Of a stretch of 64,000 nucleotides of DNA, positions 43,997-55,556 are shown piece after piece; position 1 is the stretch's first letter; each line of letters begins with the position of its first letter. Where the stretch lies: contig OY821520.1 of NCBI GenBank assembly GCA_963682025.1, positions 62,001-126,000 of the forward strand. The letters run 5' to 3'. A program made the translations under genes and the position numbers. Below the pieces are notes generated by a model. The model searched no databases and was not told the origin of the DNA. It saw only the letters and a list, made by a program, of their open reading frames with translations. The stretch comes from Cordilura impudica (Eukaryota > Arthropoda > Insecta > Diptera > Scathophagidae).

Positions 43997-45122
43997 ATGC
44001 CAAATCTTCATGCGAATAAGAAGACAAAACTTCCTCCGGGTTTTGTTAACCCGAACATGGCGTCAACTTCAAGCAACAGATTTAGCCTGCTTGCTGGCCT
44101 CAATGATATGGACGTAACTCCCGTATCAAATATTAACGATGTTAAGGAACACCATTGTTGTAGAAGCTAACGCTTCATTTACAGAAATACAAAAGCTGCT
44201 TGGTAAGGATTGCATTTTCAAACGTACTTCAATTGGTACCAAAATTTTTGCTCCTAGTAATAAAATGTACGAATGCTACAAGCAAATACTGAAAGAGAAT
44301 AAGATGGAGTTTCATTCTTATGGCTCCAAAGAAAATAGGTTATACACCACCTTTTTACACGGTTTACCCCGCATAAGCTCTGAGGAAATCTCCAAGGAGC
44401 TAAAAAACTACAACCTATCCCCCTCTTCCGTAACTGAAATAGTCACCAAATTCAGTTCAAACAATAATGCAGTTTATAAAGTTCAATTTGTTCGTAAAAA
44501 TTTTAATCCAACTGCTTTAAAAAATGTACGAACAATTTCTAATATAATTTCTTGGAAAAAATACAAATCGAAATCCAAGAACAAACCAACTCAATGCTGG
44601 AACTGCTTGATGTATGGCCATGGCGGTGAACATTGCCTTCGAAGTGCTGCATGTATGATATGTGCAGAACAACATCATACAAGTGTGTGTCCGTTTAACA
44701 CAAATGCAAAAAGGCCAGCTGTTTTTACATGCTTTAATTGCAAAAAACAAGGAAAAGAGAGAACTGATCACTCTGCAAACGATATCAACTGTCCGTTACG
44801 TTCTCTCTATTTGGAAACTAGAACAAGAGTTACTTCTAAAAGTCCGAATAAAAGCAGACAACTACAAAATAACTCATTTCAATTTAATGTGGGAGATTTT
44901 CCTAATTTAAGAAACAACAACACAAATTGTAACAATAACGTCAATAATAACAGCAAAGCTACATATGCTAATCAGCTGAAAACAAACAACGATTTATTTA
45001 GCATTGATGAGCTTTTTGATATTTTCACTACAGCTATGGATGATTTGCATAGGTGCACTTCAAAAGTACAACAAATCAAAGTTGTAATGTCAATGGTAAA
45101 ATACGCCCATGGATTATACTAA
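43997..45122 (+). pseudogene. LINE-A ORF1 (gag-like), one frameshift
   Basis: Starts at ATG 43997 (MPNLHANKKTKLPPGF) and is open to 44170. A frameshift near 44140-44150 moves to the frame open to 45122. Domains: NIVVEANASFTEIQ-type N-terminal region, an RRM-like central part (RLYTTFLHGLPRISSEE), zinc knuckles CWNCLMYGHGGEHC, CMICAEQHHTSVC and CFNCKKQGKERTDHSANDINC, then an Asn-rich tail. Jockey Gag-like proteins bind the element RNA. The last 14 nt overlap ORF2's start. Confidence 0.8.
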
Positions 45123-47738
45123 TAATTTAAACGAATTCAAAATGCTTCACTTGAATGCTAATGGCATTTCAAACTTTTCTAAATTAAAACAATTTGAAAT
45201 ACTAATTGAAAGAGAAAATATTAAAATAGCGTCTTTGAATGAAACATTTTTTTCAGAAAATCATAGACCCTTTTTTAAAAATTATTATTTATATAGAAAT
45301 GACAGAACAGATGCTAGAGGAGGAGGAGTAGCTCTGTTAATTCATAAATCTGTCGCTCATAAAAACCTCTTTATATCAAACACTTCATCAGTCGAAAACA
45401 TCTCAATTGAAGTTATTATAAATAATAGACCTATTGTTGTATCTTCGTTATATTCACCAAGATATACCCATAACTTCTGTGCTGATATCTTGAACCTAAC
45501 ACCTTCCACCAAAGAATACATAGTTTTTGGTGACCTAAATGCCAAACATTGCTCTTGGAATTGCCGTTCAAATAATACTGCAGGAATAGCAGTCAACAAT
45601 CTACAGCAATAAAGCAATTTTTTATACACTATCCTAATAGTCCAACCCTATTCCCCCATCAACACAATCGCGAAGCATCCACAGTCGATATTATTTTAAG
45701 CAATACCGCTTTAAATATAGACGTAAAGACAATGGATTACGAAATACCGTCAGACCATCGTCCCATTATGTGTACACTTAAAAGATCAGTGGCCTCGCAG
45801 GTTGACCTCAACTATTATGATTATAGTGCAACCAACTGGAACATTTATATGAATTTTTTAGAAAATAAAATCACGTTAAATTCGGATATATACAATACTA
45901 AGGTAGTTATTGATCAGGAAATCCAAAAATTTATAAATGTAGTCTTCGAAGCAAGGGATGCGTCTACACCTAAAATAACCCAACAAAATAATTACACATT
46001 ACCAGAAAGTACTGTGAAATATATTAAACTAAGAAGAAGCTATAAAAGAAAAAGCCAACGATCTTCAAATATAGCCGAGCAAACTTTTTATAATCAATGT
46101 ACTAAGTTTCTAAGTAACATAATTGATAAAAGTATTAATTCGGAACGCAATAAGAAATGGTGTCAATCATCCAATTTAAAACCAGGTGATAAATCATTTT
46201 GGAGAATAAGCAGGAACTTGCGAGGAAAAGGAAAAAATCAAATCTCTCACCTTGAGGTTGGAAATACAAGGATAACATCTGATAAGGACAAGGCTGAAGT
46301 CCTGGCAAATACATTTGTCAAAGCAAATAACCTCACTTCGAATTACAACCACTCAGCGGATATAGTAATAAATTCAACAGTAAATAATTTTGAGAAGGAA
46401 AATCCCAGTTCTGAGTCAGCAATTTATACATCTCTAGAAGAAGTAATGAATATTGTCTCATTAATAAAACCCTCAAACTCTCCTGGTTTTGACAATGTTC
46501 CCAACCTGCTCTTAAAGAAACTACCACTCAAAGCTCTAAAATTACTGGTTATAATATTTAAGAGCTGCATCAAACTCAACTATTTCCCAAACCATTTCAA
46601 AAACGCTAAGGTTATAGCTATCAACAAATCTGGTAAGCCAAAAAATAACCCAATAGGTAAAATATTTGAAAAAATACTACATTCTCGTCTTAGTGAATTT
46701 GTAACGACCAATTCTATTGTTGCTAAAGAACAATTTGGATTTAAAAAAGGGCGTAGCACTCACCAAATAAACAGAATTAAAAATCAAATAATCAGCAATA
46801 AAAACAATAAACGTTCAACGGGTCTAATATTGTTGGATATCGAAAAAGCGTTTGACACCGTTTGGCATAATGGCCTAGTATTTAAACTTCTTGATGCAAA
46901 TGTACCAAAATATTTATGCAAACTTATTTCAGATTTCATTCATGGCAGAAGCTTTAAAGTTGCGATTAATAATGAAACATCATCTCCAAAAACCATTATC
47001 ACAGGGTTACCTCAAGGATCAGTCTTGTCGCCATTGCTTTACTCGATATATACATCCGATTTTAAAGTCCCGAAATATATGAAAATTGCTTACTACGCAG
47101 ATGATACTGCGTTAATTTCTTCAAACAAACTTACAAGTGCACTCCTGAAGAAAATTGAAAAGGGACTTGTAAATTGCAGTAAATATTTTCACAAATGGAA
47201 AATCAAAATTAATCCAAACAAGACCCAAGCAATTATTTTTCCGTTCAACAAATCTCCCAAAAGATTGCCAAGACGTCATCTTCATATTGGAAATAATACC
47301 ATAAATGTAGTTAATCATGTCAAATATCTCGGAGTTGTCTTGGACAAAAAGCTAACTTTTAAACAACATATTATGGCTACGTGCCAAAAAGCTATAAAAT
47401 CATTTAAAGCATTATGGCCACTTCTAAATAGAAGGTCATTTCTAAACCCCAAAAACAAAAATCTCCTATTCAAAAGTGTTATAAGACCAATTTTAACATA
47501 GGCGTGTCCTATTTGGAGTGACGCTGCCAACTGCCACCTAAAACGCTTACAAATTATACAAAACAAATGTCTTAAAATGATAAATAAAAAACCCTGGAGG
47601 TATCCTACAAATCTTCTTCATGAAGAAACAGGTTATGAAAAAATTATCGATTTCATAACAAGGATTAACAACAATTATTTTGCCAAAATTGAAAATTCCT
47701 CTTACCCACTGATAAGAGAATGTAGAGAAGTAATGTAA
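45109..47738 (+). pseudogene. LINE-A ORF2: endonuclease and reverse transcriptase
   Basis: Starts at ATG 45109 inside the end of ORF1. The EN has LHLNANGIS, ASLNETFF, GGGVALLIHKS, SSLYSPRY, GDLNAKHCSWN and PSDHRPI, so the catalytic Asn, Glu, Tyr, Asp and His residues are present. Lesions: a stop at 45610 with a frame change before TVDIILSNTALNIDVKTMDY; a deletion of about 14 codons at RT motif 1 (NNP|IGKIFEK near 46655); and a TAG at 47499. RT motifs: LLDIEKAFDTVWHNG (A), GLPQGSVLSPLLY (B), YYADDTALIS (C). The C-terminal IIQNKCLKMINKKPWRYP precedes the natural TAA at 47736. Few lesions suggest a fairly young insertion. Confidence 0.8.
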
Positions 47739-47768
47739 AATTAAAAAGAAATCACCTAATTGAAAATT

Positions 47769-47817
47769 ATATGCTTATAGAGGTCTATTATTTCTAATAA
47801 ACCTTCTATAAGCATAT
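47769..47817 (+). other. LINE-A 3'UTR stem-loop
   Basis: ATATGCTTATAG and CTATAAGCATAT form a perfect 12-bp stem about 30 bp after the ORF2 stop. The LINE-B counterpart (minus strand, 25261-25310) sits at the same place in the alignment, with a C-G to T-A pair change. The minus-strand LINE-A copy has it at 61762-61814 with one mismatch. Confidence 0.7.
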
Positions 47818-47922
47818 AAATATTTTCAGATAGTATTTGAATTTATTAAATCATATAAAGGTTTTTCCCCCCCATTTTCCTTTAAAAATCATTAAAAAAT
47901 AAAATAAAAACTATTTGTCTTT

Positions 47923-48032
47923 AGATCCTATATATTATTTGTTGCAATATCTATGTTAACATAAGATCTCATATGTAAATATCAAATTTGTTAAAATATG
48001 TAAATAAAGGAAGAATATATAATTAAAAAAAA
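47923..48032 (+). other. Extra 3' segment and A-tail of LINE-A
   Basis: After AAAATAAAATAAAAACTATTT the other LINE-A copy ends (61663), but this one continues for 110 bp to TTAAAAAAAAA and the target duplication. The last 75 bp (AAGATCTCATATGTAAATATC through AATATATAATT) resemble the AT-rich part of the left array (4843-4917, 5449-5525). It may be the true 3' end or a 3' transduction. Confidence 0.55.
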
Positions 48033-51000
48033 ATCTCAACCTTGAAAGTTAGTTCTGTTCTCAAGAAAATCGTTAATGATTTTACATAGATAGAGATGTG
48101 TACATTTTTAAAGTTTTTTAATTTGTGAATTAATTTTTTTTTTTTTTAGAAAATTTCAAATACTATTAGAAAAGTTATATATGTTTATAGTAATAATATT
48201 AGAGAATTATGGACATCCATAAACATATCATTTTCAATTTGATAATTGCATTTAATTTAATTATTCAGTAACTCACTCCATTCTTTTATCAATGTTTAAG
48301 AAGAACTTTTGTTTTTTCGTAATACTTATTATTAATTCTCGTTATAAAATCAGCAATTTTTTCATAACCAGCTTCCTCATGGATGAAGTATGTTGGGTAT
48401 CTCCAGTGTTTGATATTTATCATTCTAAGACATTTGTTTTGAATAATTTGTAGGTGTTTTAAGTGACATTTAGCAGCAGTAGCCCATATGGAGAACGCGT
48501 ATGTATGCTAATATTGGCCTTATGACACTTTTGAAGAGACTAGATTCTTGTTTTTGAAGTTTAGACGTGCTCGTCTATTTAATCACTACATTCTCTTATC
48601 AATGTTTAAGAAGAACTTTTGTTTTTTCGTAATACATATTATTAATTCTCGTTATAAAATCAGCAATTTTTTCATAACCAGCTTCCTCATGGATGAAGTA
48701 TGTTGGGTATCTCCAGTGTTTGATATTTATCATTCTAAGACATTTGTTTTGAATAATTTGTAGGTGTTTTAAGTGATATTTAGCAGCAGTAGTCCAAATG
48801 GGGAACGCATATGTATGACATATGGCATATGGCCTTATGACACTTTTGAAGAGTAGATTCTTGTTTTTGAAGTTTAGACGTGCTCGTCTATTTAATAGCT
48901 GCCATAATGCTCTAAAAGACCTTATCGCTTTTTGGTATGTTTCGTTAATATCTTATTTAAATGTGAGTTTTTTGTACAGATCGGTGTTCTGGTATTTAAC
49001 TTCGTTTATTATATTTATGTTATTATTTCTGATTGATAGTTGAGGCATTGGCAGTCTCTTGGGAGATTTGTTAAATGGAAAAATTACTGCTTGAGCCTTA
49101 TTTGGGTTTATCCTAATTTTCCAGTTCTGGAATTTTCAGTGATGCGGTTAAAAACTTATAATTGGATAATTGCATTTAATTTAATTATTCATAAATCACT
49201 ACATTCTCTTATCAATGTTTAAGAAGAACTTTTGTTTTTTCGTAATACATATTATTAATTCTCGTTATAAAATCAGCAATTTTTTCATAACCAGCTTCCT
49301 CATGGATGAAGTATGTTGGGTATCTCCAGTGTTTGATATTTATCATTCTAAGACATTTGTTTTGAATAATTTGTAGGTGTTTTAAGTGACATTTAGCAGC
49401 AGTAGCCTATATGGGGAACGCGTATGTATGCTAATATTGGCCTTATGACACTTTTGAAGAGACTAGATTCTTGTTTTTGAAGTTTAGACGTGCTCGTCTA
49501 TTTAATAGCTGCCACAATGCTCTAAAAGACCTTATCGCTTTTTGGTATTGTTTCGTTAATATCTTGTTTAAATATGAGTTTTTTGTACAGATCGGTGTTC
49601 TGGTATTTAACTTCGTTTATTATATTTATGTTATTATTTCTGATTGATAGTTGAGGCATTGGCAGTCTCTTGGGAGATTTGTTAAATGGAAAAATTACTG
49701 CTTGAGCCTTATTTGGGTTTATCCTAATTTTCCAGTTCTGGAATTTTCAGTGATGAGGTTAAAAACTTATAATTAATATTTAACAATTTTTCATACATTT
49801 TCTTGATTTGTGTTATTTCCATCTCAACCTTGAAAGTTAGTTCCGTTCTCAAGAAAATCGTTAATGATTTTACATAGATAGAGATGTGTACATTTTTAAA
49901 GTTTTTTTAATTTGTGAATTATTATTATTTTTTTCTTTTTTAGAAAATTTCAAATACTATTAGAAAAGTTATATATGTTTATAGTAATAATATTAGAGAA
50001 TTATGGTCATCCATAAACATATCATTTTCAAGTTGATAATTGCATTTAATTTAATTATTCAGTAACTCACTCCATTCTTTTATCAATGTTTAAGAAGAAC
50101 TTTTGTTTTTTCGTAATACTTATTATTAATTCTCGTTATAAAATCAGCAATTTTTTCATAACCAGCTTCCTCATGGATGAAGTATGTTGGGTATCTCCAG
50201 TGTTTGATATTTATCATTCTAAGACATTTGTTTTGAATAATTTGTAGGTGTTTTAAGTGACATTTAGCAGCAGTAGTCCAAATGGGGAACGCATATGTAT
50301 GACATATGGCATATGGCCTTATGACACTTTTGAAGAGTAGATTCTTGTTTTTGAAGTTTAGACGTGCTCGTCTATTTAATAGCTGCCATAATGCTCTAAA
50401 AGACCTTATCGCTTTTTGGTATGTTTCGTTAATATCTTGTTTAAATGTGAGTTTTTTTGTACAGATCGGTGTTCTGGTATTTAACTTCGTTTATTATATT
50501 TATGTTATTATTTCTGATTGATAGTTGAGGCATTGGCAGTCTCTTGGGAGATTTGTTAAATGGAAAAATTACTGCTTGAGCCTTATTTGGGTTTATCCTA
50601 ATTTTCCAGTTCTGGAATTTTCAATGATGCGGTTAAAAACTTATAATTGGATAATTGCATTTAATTTAATTATTCATAAATCACTACATTCTCTTATCAA
50701 TGTTTAAGAAGAACTTTTGTTTTTTCGTAATACATATTATTAATTCTCGTTATAAAATCAGCAATTTTTTCATAACCAGCTTCCTCATGGATGAAGTATG
50801 TTGGGTATCTCCAGTGTTTGATATTTATCATTCTAAGACATTTGTTTTGAATAATTTGTAGGTGTTTTAAGTGACATTTAGCAGCAGTAGCCCATATGGG
50901 GAACGCGTATGTATGCTAATATTGGCCTTATGACACTTTTGAAGAGACTAGATTCTTGTTTTTGAAGTTTAGACGTGCTCGTCTATTTAATCACTACATT

Positions 51001-54000
51001 CTCTTATCAATGTTTAAGAAGAACTTTTGTTTTTTCGTAATACTTATTATTAATTCTCGTTATAAAATCAGCAATTTTTTCATAACCAGCTTCCTCATGG
51101 ATGAAGTATGTTGGGTATCTCCAGTGTTTGATATTTATCATTCTAAGACATTTGTTTTGAATAATTTGTAGGTGTTTTAAGTGACATTTAGCAGCAGTAG
51201 TCCAAATGGGGAACGCGTATGTATGCTAATATTGGCCTTATGACACTTTTGAAGAGACTAGATTCTTGTTTTTGAAGTTTAGACGTGCTCGTCTATTTAA
51301 TAGCTGCCACAATGCTCTAAAAGACCTTATCGCTTTTTGGTATTGTTTCGTTAATATCTTGTTTAAATATGAGTTTTTTGTACAGATCGGTGTTCTGGTA
51401 TTTAACTTCGTTTATTATATTTATGTTATTATTTCTGATTGATAGTTGAGGCATTGGCAGTCTCTTGGGAGATTTGTTAAATGGAAAAATTACTGCTTGA
51501 GCCTTATTTGGGTTTATCCTAATTTTCCAGTTCTGGAATTTTCAGTGATGAGGTTAAAAACTTATAATTAATATTTAACAATTTTTCATACATTTTCTTG
51601 ATTTGTGTTATTTCCATCTCAACCTTGAAAGTTAGTTCCGTTCTCAAGAAAATCGTTAATGATTTTACATAGATAGAGATGTGTACATTTTTAAAGTTTT
51701 TTTAATTTGTGAATTATTATTATTTTTTTCTTTTTTAGAAAATTTCAAATACTATTAGAAAAGTTATATATGTTTATAGTAATAATATTAGAGAATTATG
51801 GTCATCCATAAACATATCATTTTCAAGTTGATAATTGCATTTAATTTAATTATTCAGTAACTCACTCCATTCTTTTATCAATGTTTAAGAAGAACTTTTG
51901 TTTTTTCGTAATACTTATTATTAATTCTCGTTATAAAATCAGCAATTTTTTCATAACCAGCTTCCTCATGGATGAAGTATGTTGGGTATCTCCAGTGTTT
52001 GATATTTATCATTCTAAGACATTTGTTTTGAATAATTTGTAGGTGTTTTAAGTGACATTTAGCAGCAGTAGTCCAAATGGGGAACGCATATGTATGACAT
52101 ATGGCATATGGCCTTATGACACTTTTGAAGAGTAGATTCTTGTTTTTGAAGTTTAGACGTGCTCGTCTATTTAATAGCTGCCATAATGCTCTAAAAGACC
52201 TTATCGCTTTTTGGTATGTTTCGTTAATATCTTGTTTAAATGTGAGTTTTTTTGTACAGATCGGTGTTCTGGTATTTAACTTCGTTTATTATATTTATGT
52301 TATTATTTCTGATTGATAGTTGAGGCATTGGCAGTCTCTTGGGAGATTTGTTAAATGGAAAAATTACTGCTTGAGCCTTATTTGGGTTTATCCTAATTTT
52401 CCAGTTCTGGAATTTTCAATGATGCGGTTAAAAACTTATAATTGGATAATTGCATTTAATTTAATTATTCATAAATCACTACATTCTCTTATCAATGTTT
52501 AAGAAGAACTTTTGTTTTTTCGTAATACATATTATTAATTCTCGTTATAAAATCAGCAATTTTTTCATAACCAGCTTCCTCATGGATGAAGTATGTTGGG
52601 TATCTCCAGTGTTTGATATTTATCATTCTAAGACATTTGTTTTGAATAATTTGTAGGTGTTTTAAGTGACATTTAGCAGCAGTAGCCCATATGGGGAACG
52701 CGTATGTATGCTAATATTGGCCTTATGACACTTTTGAAGAGACTAGATTCTTGTTTTTGAAGTTTAGACGTGCTCGTCTATTTAATCACTACATTCTCTT
52801 ATCAATGTTTAAGAAGAACTTTTGTTTTTTCGTAATACTTATTATTAATTCTCGTTATAAAATCAGCAATTTTTTCATAACCAGCTTCCTCATGGATGAA
52901 GTATGTTGGGTATCTCCAGTGTTTGATATTTATCATTCTAAGACATTTGTTTTGAATAATTTGTAGGTGTTTTAAGTGACATTTAGCAGCAGTAGTCCAA
53001 ATGGGGAACGCATATGTATGACATATGGCATATGGCCTTATGACACTTTTGAAGAGTAGATTCTTGTTTTTGAAGTTTAGACGTGCTCGTCTATTTAATA
53101 GCTGCCATAATGCTCTAAAAGACCTTATCGCTTTTTGGTATGTTTCGTTAATATCTTATTTAAATGTGAGTTTTTTGTACAGATCGGTGTTCTGGTATTT
53201 AACTTCGTTTATTATATTTATGTTATTATTTCTGATTGATAGTTGAGGCATTGGCAGTCTCTTGGGAGATTTGTTAAATGGAAAAATTACTTTGAGCCTT
53301 ATTTGGGTTTATCCTAATTTTCCAGTTCTGGAATTTTCAGTGATGCGGTTAAAAACTTATAATTGGATAATTGCATTTAATTTAATTATTCATAAATCAC
53401 TACATTCTCTTATCAATGTTTAAGAAGAACTTTTGTTTTTTCGTAATACATATTATTAATTCTCGTTATAAAATCAGCAATTTTTTCATAACCAGCTTCC
53501 TCATGGATGAAGTATGTTGGGTATCTCCAGTGTTTGATATTTATCATTCTAAGACATTTGTTTTGAATAATTTTTAACAATTTTTCATACATTTTCTTGA
53601 TTTGTGTTATTTCCATCTCAACCTTGAAAGTTAGTTCTGTTCTCAAGAAAATCGTTAATGATTTTACATAGATAGAGATGTGTACATTTTTAAAGTTTTT
53701 TTAATTTGTGAATTATTATTATTTTTTTCTTTTTTAGAAAATTTCAAATACTATTAGAAAAGTTATATATGTTTATAGTAATAATATTAGAGAATTATGG
53801 TCATCCATAAACATATCATTTTCAAGTTGATAATTGCATTTAATTTAATTATTCAGTAACTCACTACATTCTCTTATCAATGTTTCATCCTCATGGATGA
53901 AGTATGTTGGGTATCTCCAGTGTTTGATATTTATCATTCTAAGACATTTGTTTTGAATAATTTGTAGGTGTTTTAAGTGACATTTAGCAGCAGTAGCCCA

Positions 54001-54251
54001 AATGGGGAACGCGTATGTATGCTAATATTGGCCTTATGACACTTTTGAAGAGACTAGATTCTTGTTTTTGAAGTTTAGGCGTGCTCGTCTATTTATTAGC
54101 TGCCATAATGCTCTAAAAGACCTTATCGCTTTTTGGTATGTTTCGTTAATATCTTGTTTAAATGTGAGTTTTTTGTACAGATCGGTGTTCTGGTATTTAA
54201 CTTCTAACTTGAAAGTTAGTTCTGTTCTCAAGAAAATCGTTAATGATTTTA

Positions 54252-55556
54252 ACGGGTGATTTTTTTGAGGTTAGGATTTTCATGCATTAGTATTTGACAG
54301 ATCACGTGGGATTTCAGACATGGTGTCAAAGAGAAAGATGCTCAGTATGCTTTGACATTTCATCATGAATAGACTTACTAACGAGCAACGCTTGCAAATC
54401 ATTGAATTTTATTACCAAAATCAGTGTTCGGTTCGAAATGTGTTTCGCGCTTTACGTCCGATTTATGGTCTACATAATCGACCAAGTGAGCAAACAATTA
54501 ATGCGATTGTGACCAAGTTTCGCACTCAGTTTACTTTATTGGACATTAAACCAACCACACGAATGCGTACAGTGCGTACAGAAGAGAATATTGCGTCTGT
54601 TTCTGAGAGTGTTGCTGAAGACCGTGAAATGTCGATTCGTCGCCGTTCGCAGCAATTGGGTTTGTGTTATTCGACCACATGGAAGATTTTACGCAAAGAT
54701 CTTGGTGTAAAACCGTATAAAATACAGCTCGTGCAAGAACTGAAGCCGAACGATCTGCCACAACGTCTAATTTTCAGTGAATGGGCCCTAGAAAAGTTGG
54801 CAGAAAATCCGCTTTTTTATCGACAAATTTTGTTCAGCGATGAGGCTCATTTCTGGTTGAATGGCTTCGTAAATAAGCAAAATTGCCGTATTTGGAGTGA
54901 AGAGCAACCAGAAGCCGTTCAAGAACTGCCCATGCATCCCGAAAAATGCACTGTTTGGTGTGGTTTGTACGCTGGTGGAATCATTGGACCGTATTTTTTC
55001 AAAGATGCTGTTGGACGCAACGTTACGGTGAATGGCGATCGCTATCGTTCGATGCTAACAAACTTTTTGTTGCCAAAAATGGAAGAACTGAACTTGGTTG
55101 ACATGTGGTTTCAACAAGATGGCGCTACATGCCACACAGCTCGCGATTCTATGGCCATTTTGAGGGAAAACTTCGGAGAACAATTCATCTCAAGAAATGG
55201 ACCGGTAAGTTGGCCACCAAGATCATGCGATTTGACGCCTTTAGACTATTTTTTGTGGGGCTACGTCAAGTCTAAAGTCTACAGAAATAAGCCAGCAACT
55301 ATTCCAGCTTTGGAAGACAACATTTCCGAAGAAATTCGGGATATTCCGGCCGAAATGCTCGAAAAAGTTGCCCAAAATTGGACTTTCCGAATGGACCACG
55401 TAAGACGCAGCCGCGGTCAACATTTAAATGAAATTATCTTCAAAAAGTAAATGTCATGGACCAATCTAACGTTTCAAATAAAGAACCGATGAGATTTTGC
55501 AAATTTTATGCGTTTTTTTTTTAAAAAAGTTATCAAGCTCTTAAAAAATCACCCTT
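54252..55556 (+). mobile_element. Mariner-type DNA transposon, intact
   Basis: 1305 bp inserted at TA (54250-54251, 55557-55558) within GATTTTA|CATAGAT of an array monomer. The termini are inverted: ACGGGTGATTTTTTTGAG on the left, and AAGGGTGATTTTTTAAGAG on the right after complementing. One uninterrupted transposase lies inside, with a 113-bp 5' leader and a 106-bp 3' part containing CAAATAAAG. Intact ends, target duplication and ORF mark a recent insertion. Confidence 0.9.
54365..55450 (+). CDS. Mariner-type transposase, 361 aa, uninterrupted
   Basis: Cut-and-paste transposase that binds the terminal repeats and integrates at TA. The N-terminal half has two helix-turn-helix regions (LTNEQRLQIIEFYYQNQCSV; REMSIRRRSQQLGLCYSTTW). 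The catalytic core has ILFSDEAHFWLNG (first Asp), DMWFQQDGATCHTAR (second Asp) and PPRSCDLTPLDYFLWG (third Asp). There are 36 residues between the second Asp and the CDL Asp, and 41 to the later Asp in TPLD. Typical mariners have 34, so it belongs to a related group (maT or rosa-like). The start ATG at 54365 gives the usual MNRLTNEQR. No frameshift or stop. Confidence 0.92.
   Translation: MNRLTNEQRLQIIEFYYQNQCSVRNVFRALRPIYGLHNRPSEQTINAIVTKFRTQFTLLDIKPTTRMRTVRTEENIASVSESVAEDREMSIRRRSQQLGLCYSTTWKILRKDLGVKPYKIQLVQELKPNDLPQRLIFSEWALEKLAENPLFYRQILFSDEAHFWLNGFVNKQNCRIWSEEQPEAVQELPMHPEKCTVWCGLYAGGIIGPYFFKDAVGRNVTVNGDRYRSMLTNFLLPKMEELNLVDMWFQQDGATCHTARDSMAILRENFGEQFISRNGPVSWPPRSCDLTPLDYFLWGYVKSKVYRNKPATIPALEDNISEEIRDIPAEMLEKVAQNWTFRMDHVRRSRGQHLNEIIFKK

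Larger units (their letters stand above)
43809..48032 (+). mobile_element. LINE-A: full-length jockey-type retrotransposon
   Basis: A 4224-bp insertion flanked by the 6-bp duplication ATCTCA (43803-43808, 48033-48038). The uninterrupted array reads TTTCCATCTCAACCTTG (49817). The order is 5'UTR (43809-43996), gag-like ORF1, ORF2 with EN and RT, 3'UTR with a hairpin, an extra 110-bp 3' segment and an A9 tail. Jockey-clade features: no RNase H, three CCHC knuckles, overlapping ORFs. A few lesions make it non-autonomous as read. Confidence 0.85.

Noticed and set aside
48548..53250. Series of plus-strand open frames (MFLKFRRARLF, MAYGLMTLL)
   Set aside because: All are antisense to the LINE-B RT tail and repeat with the array period.
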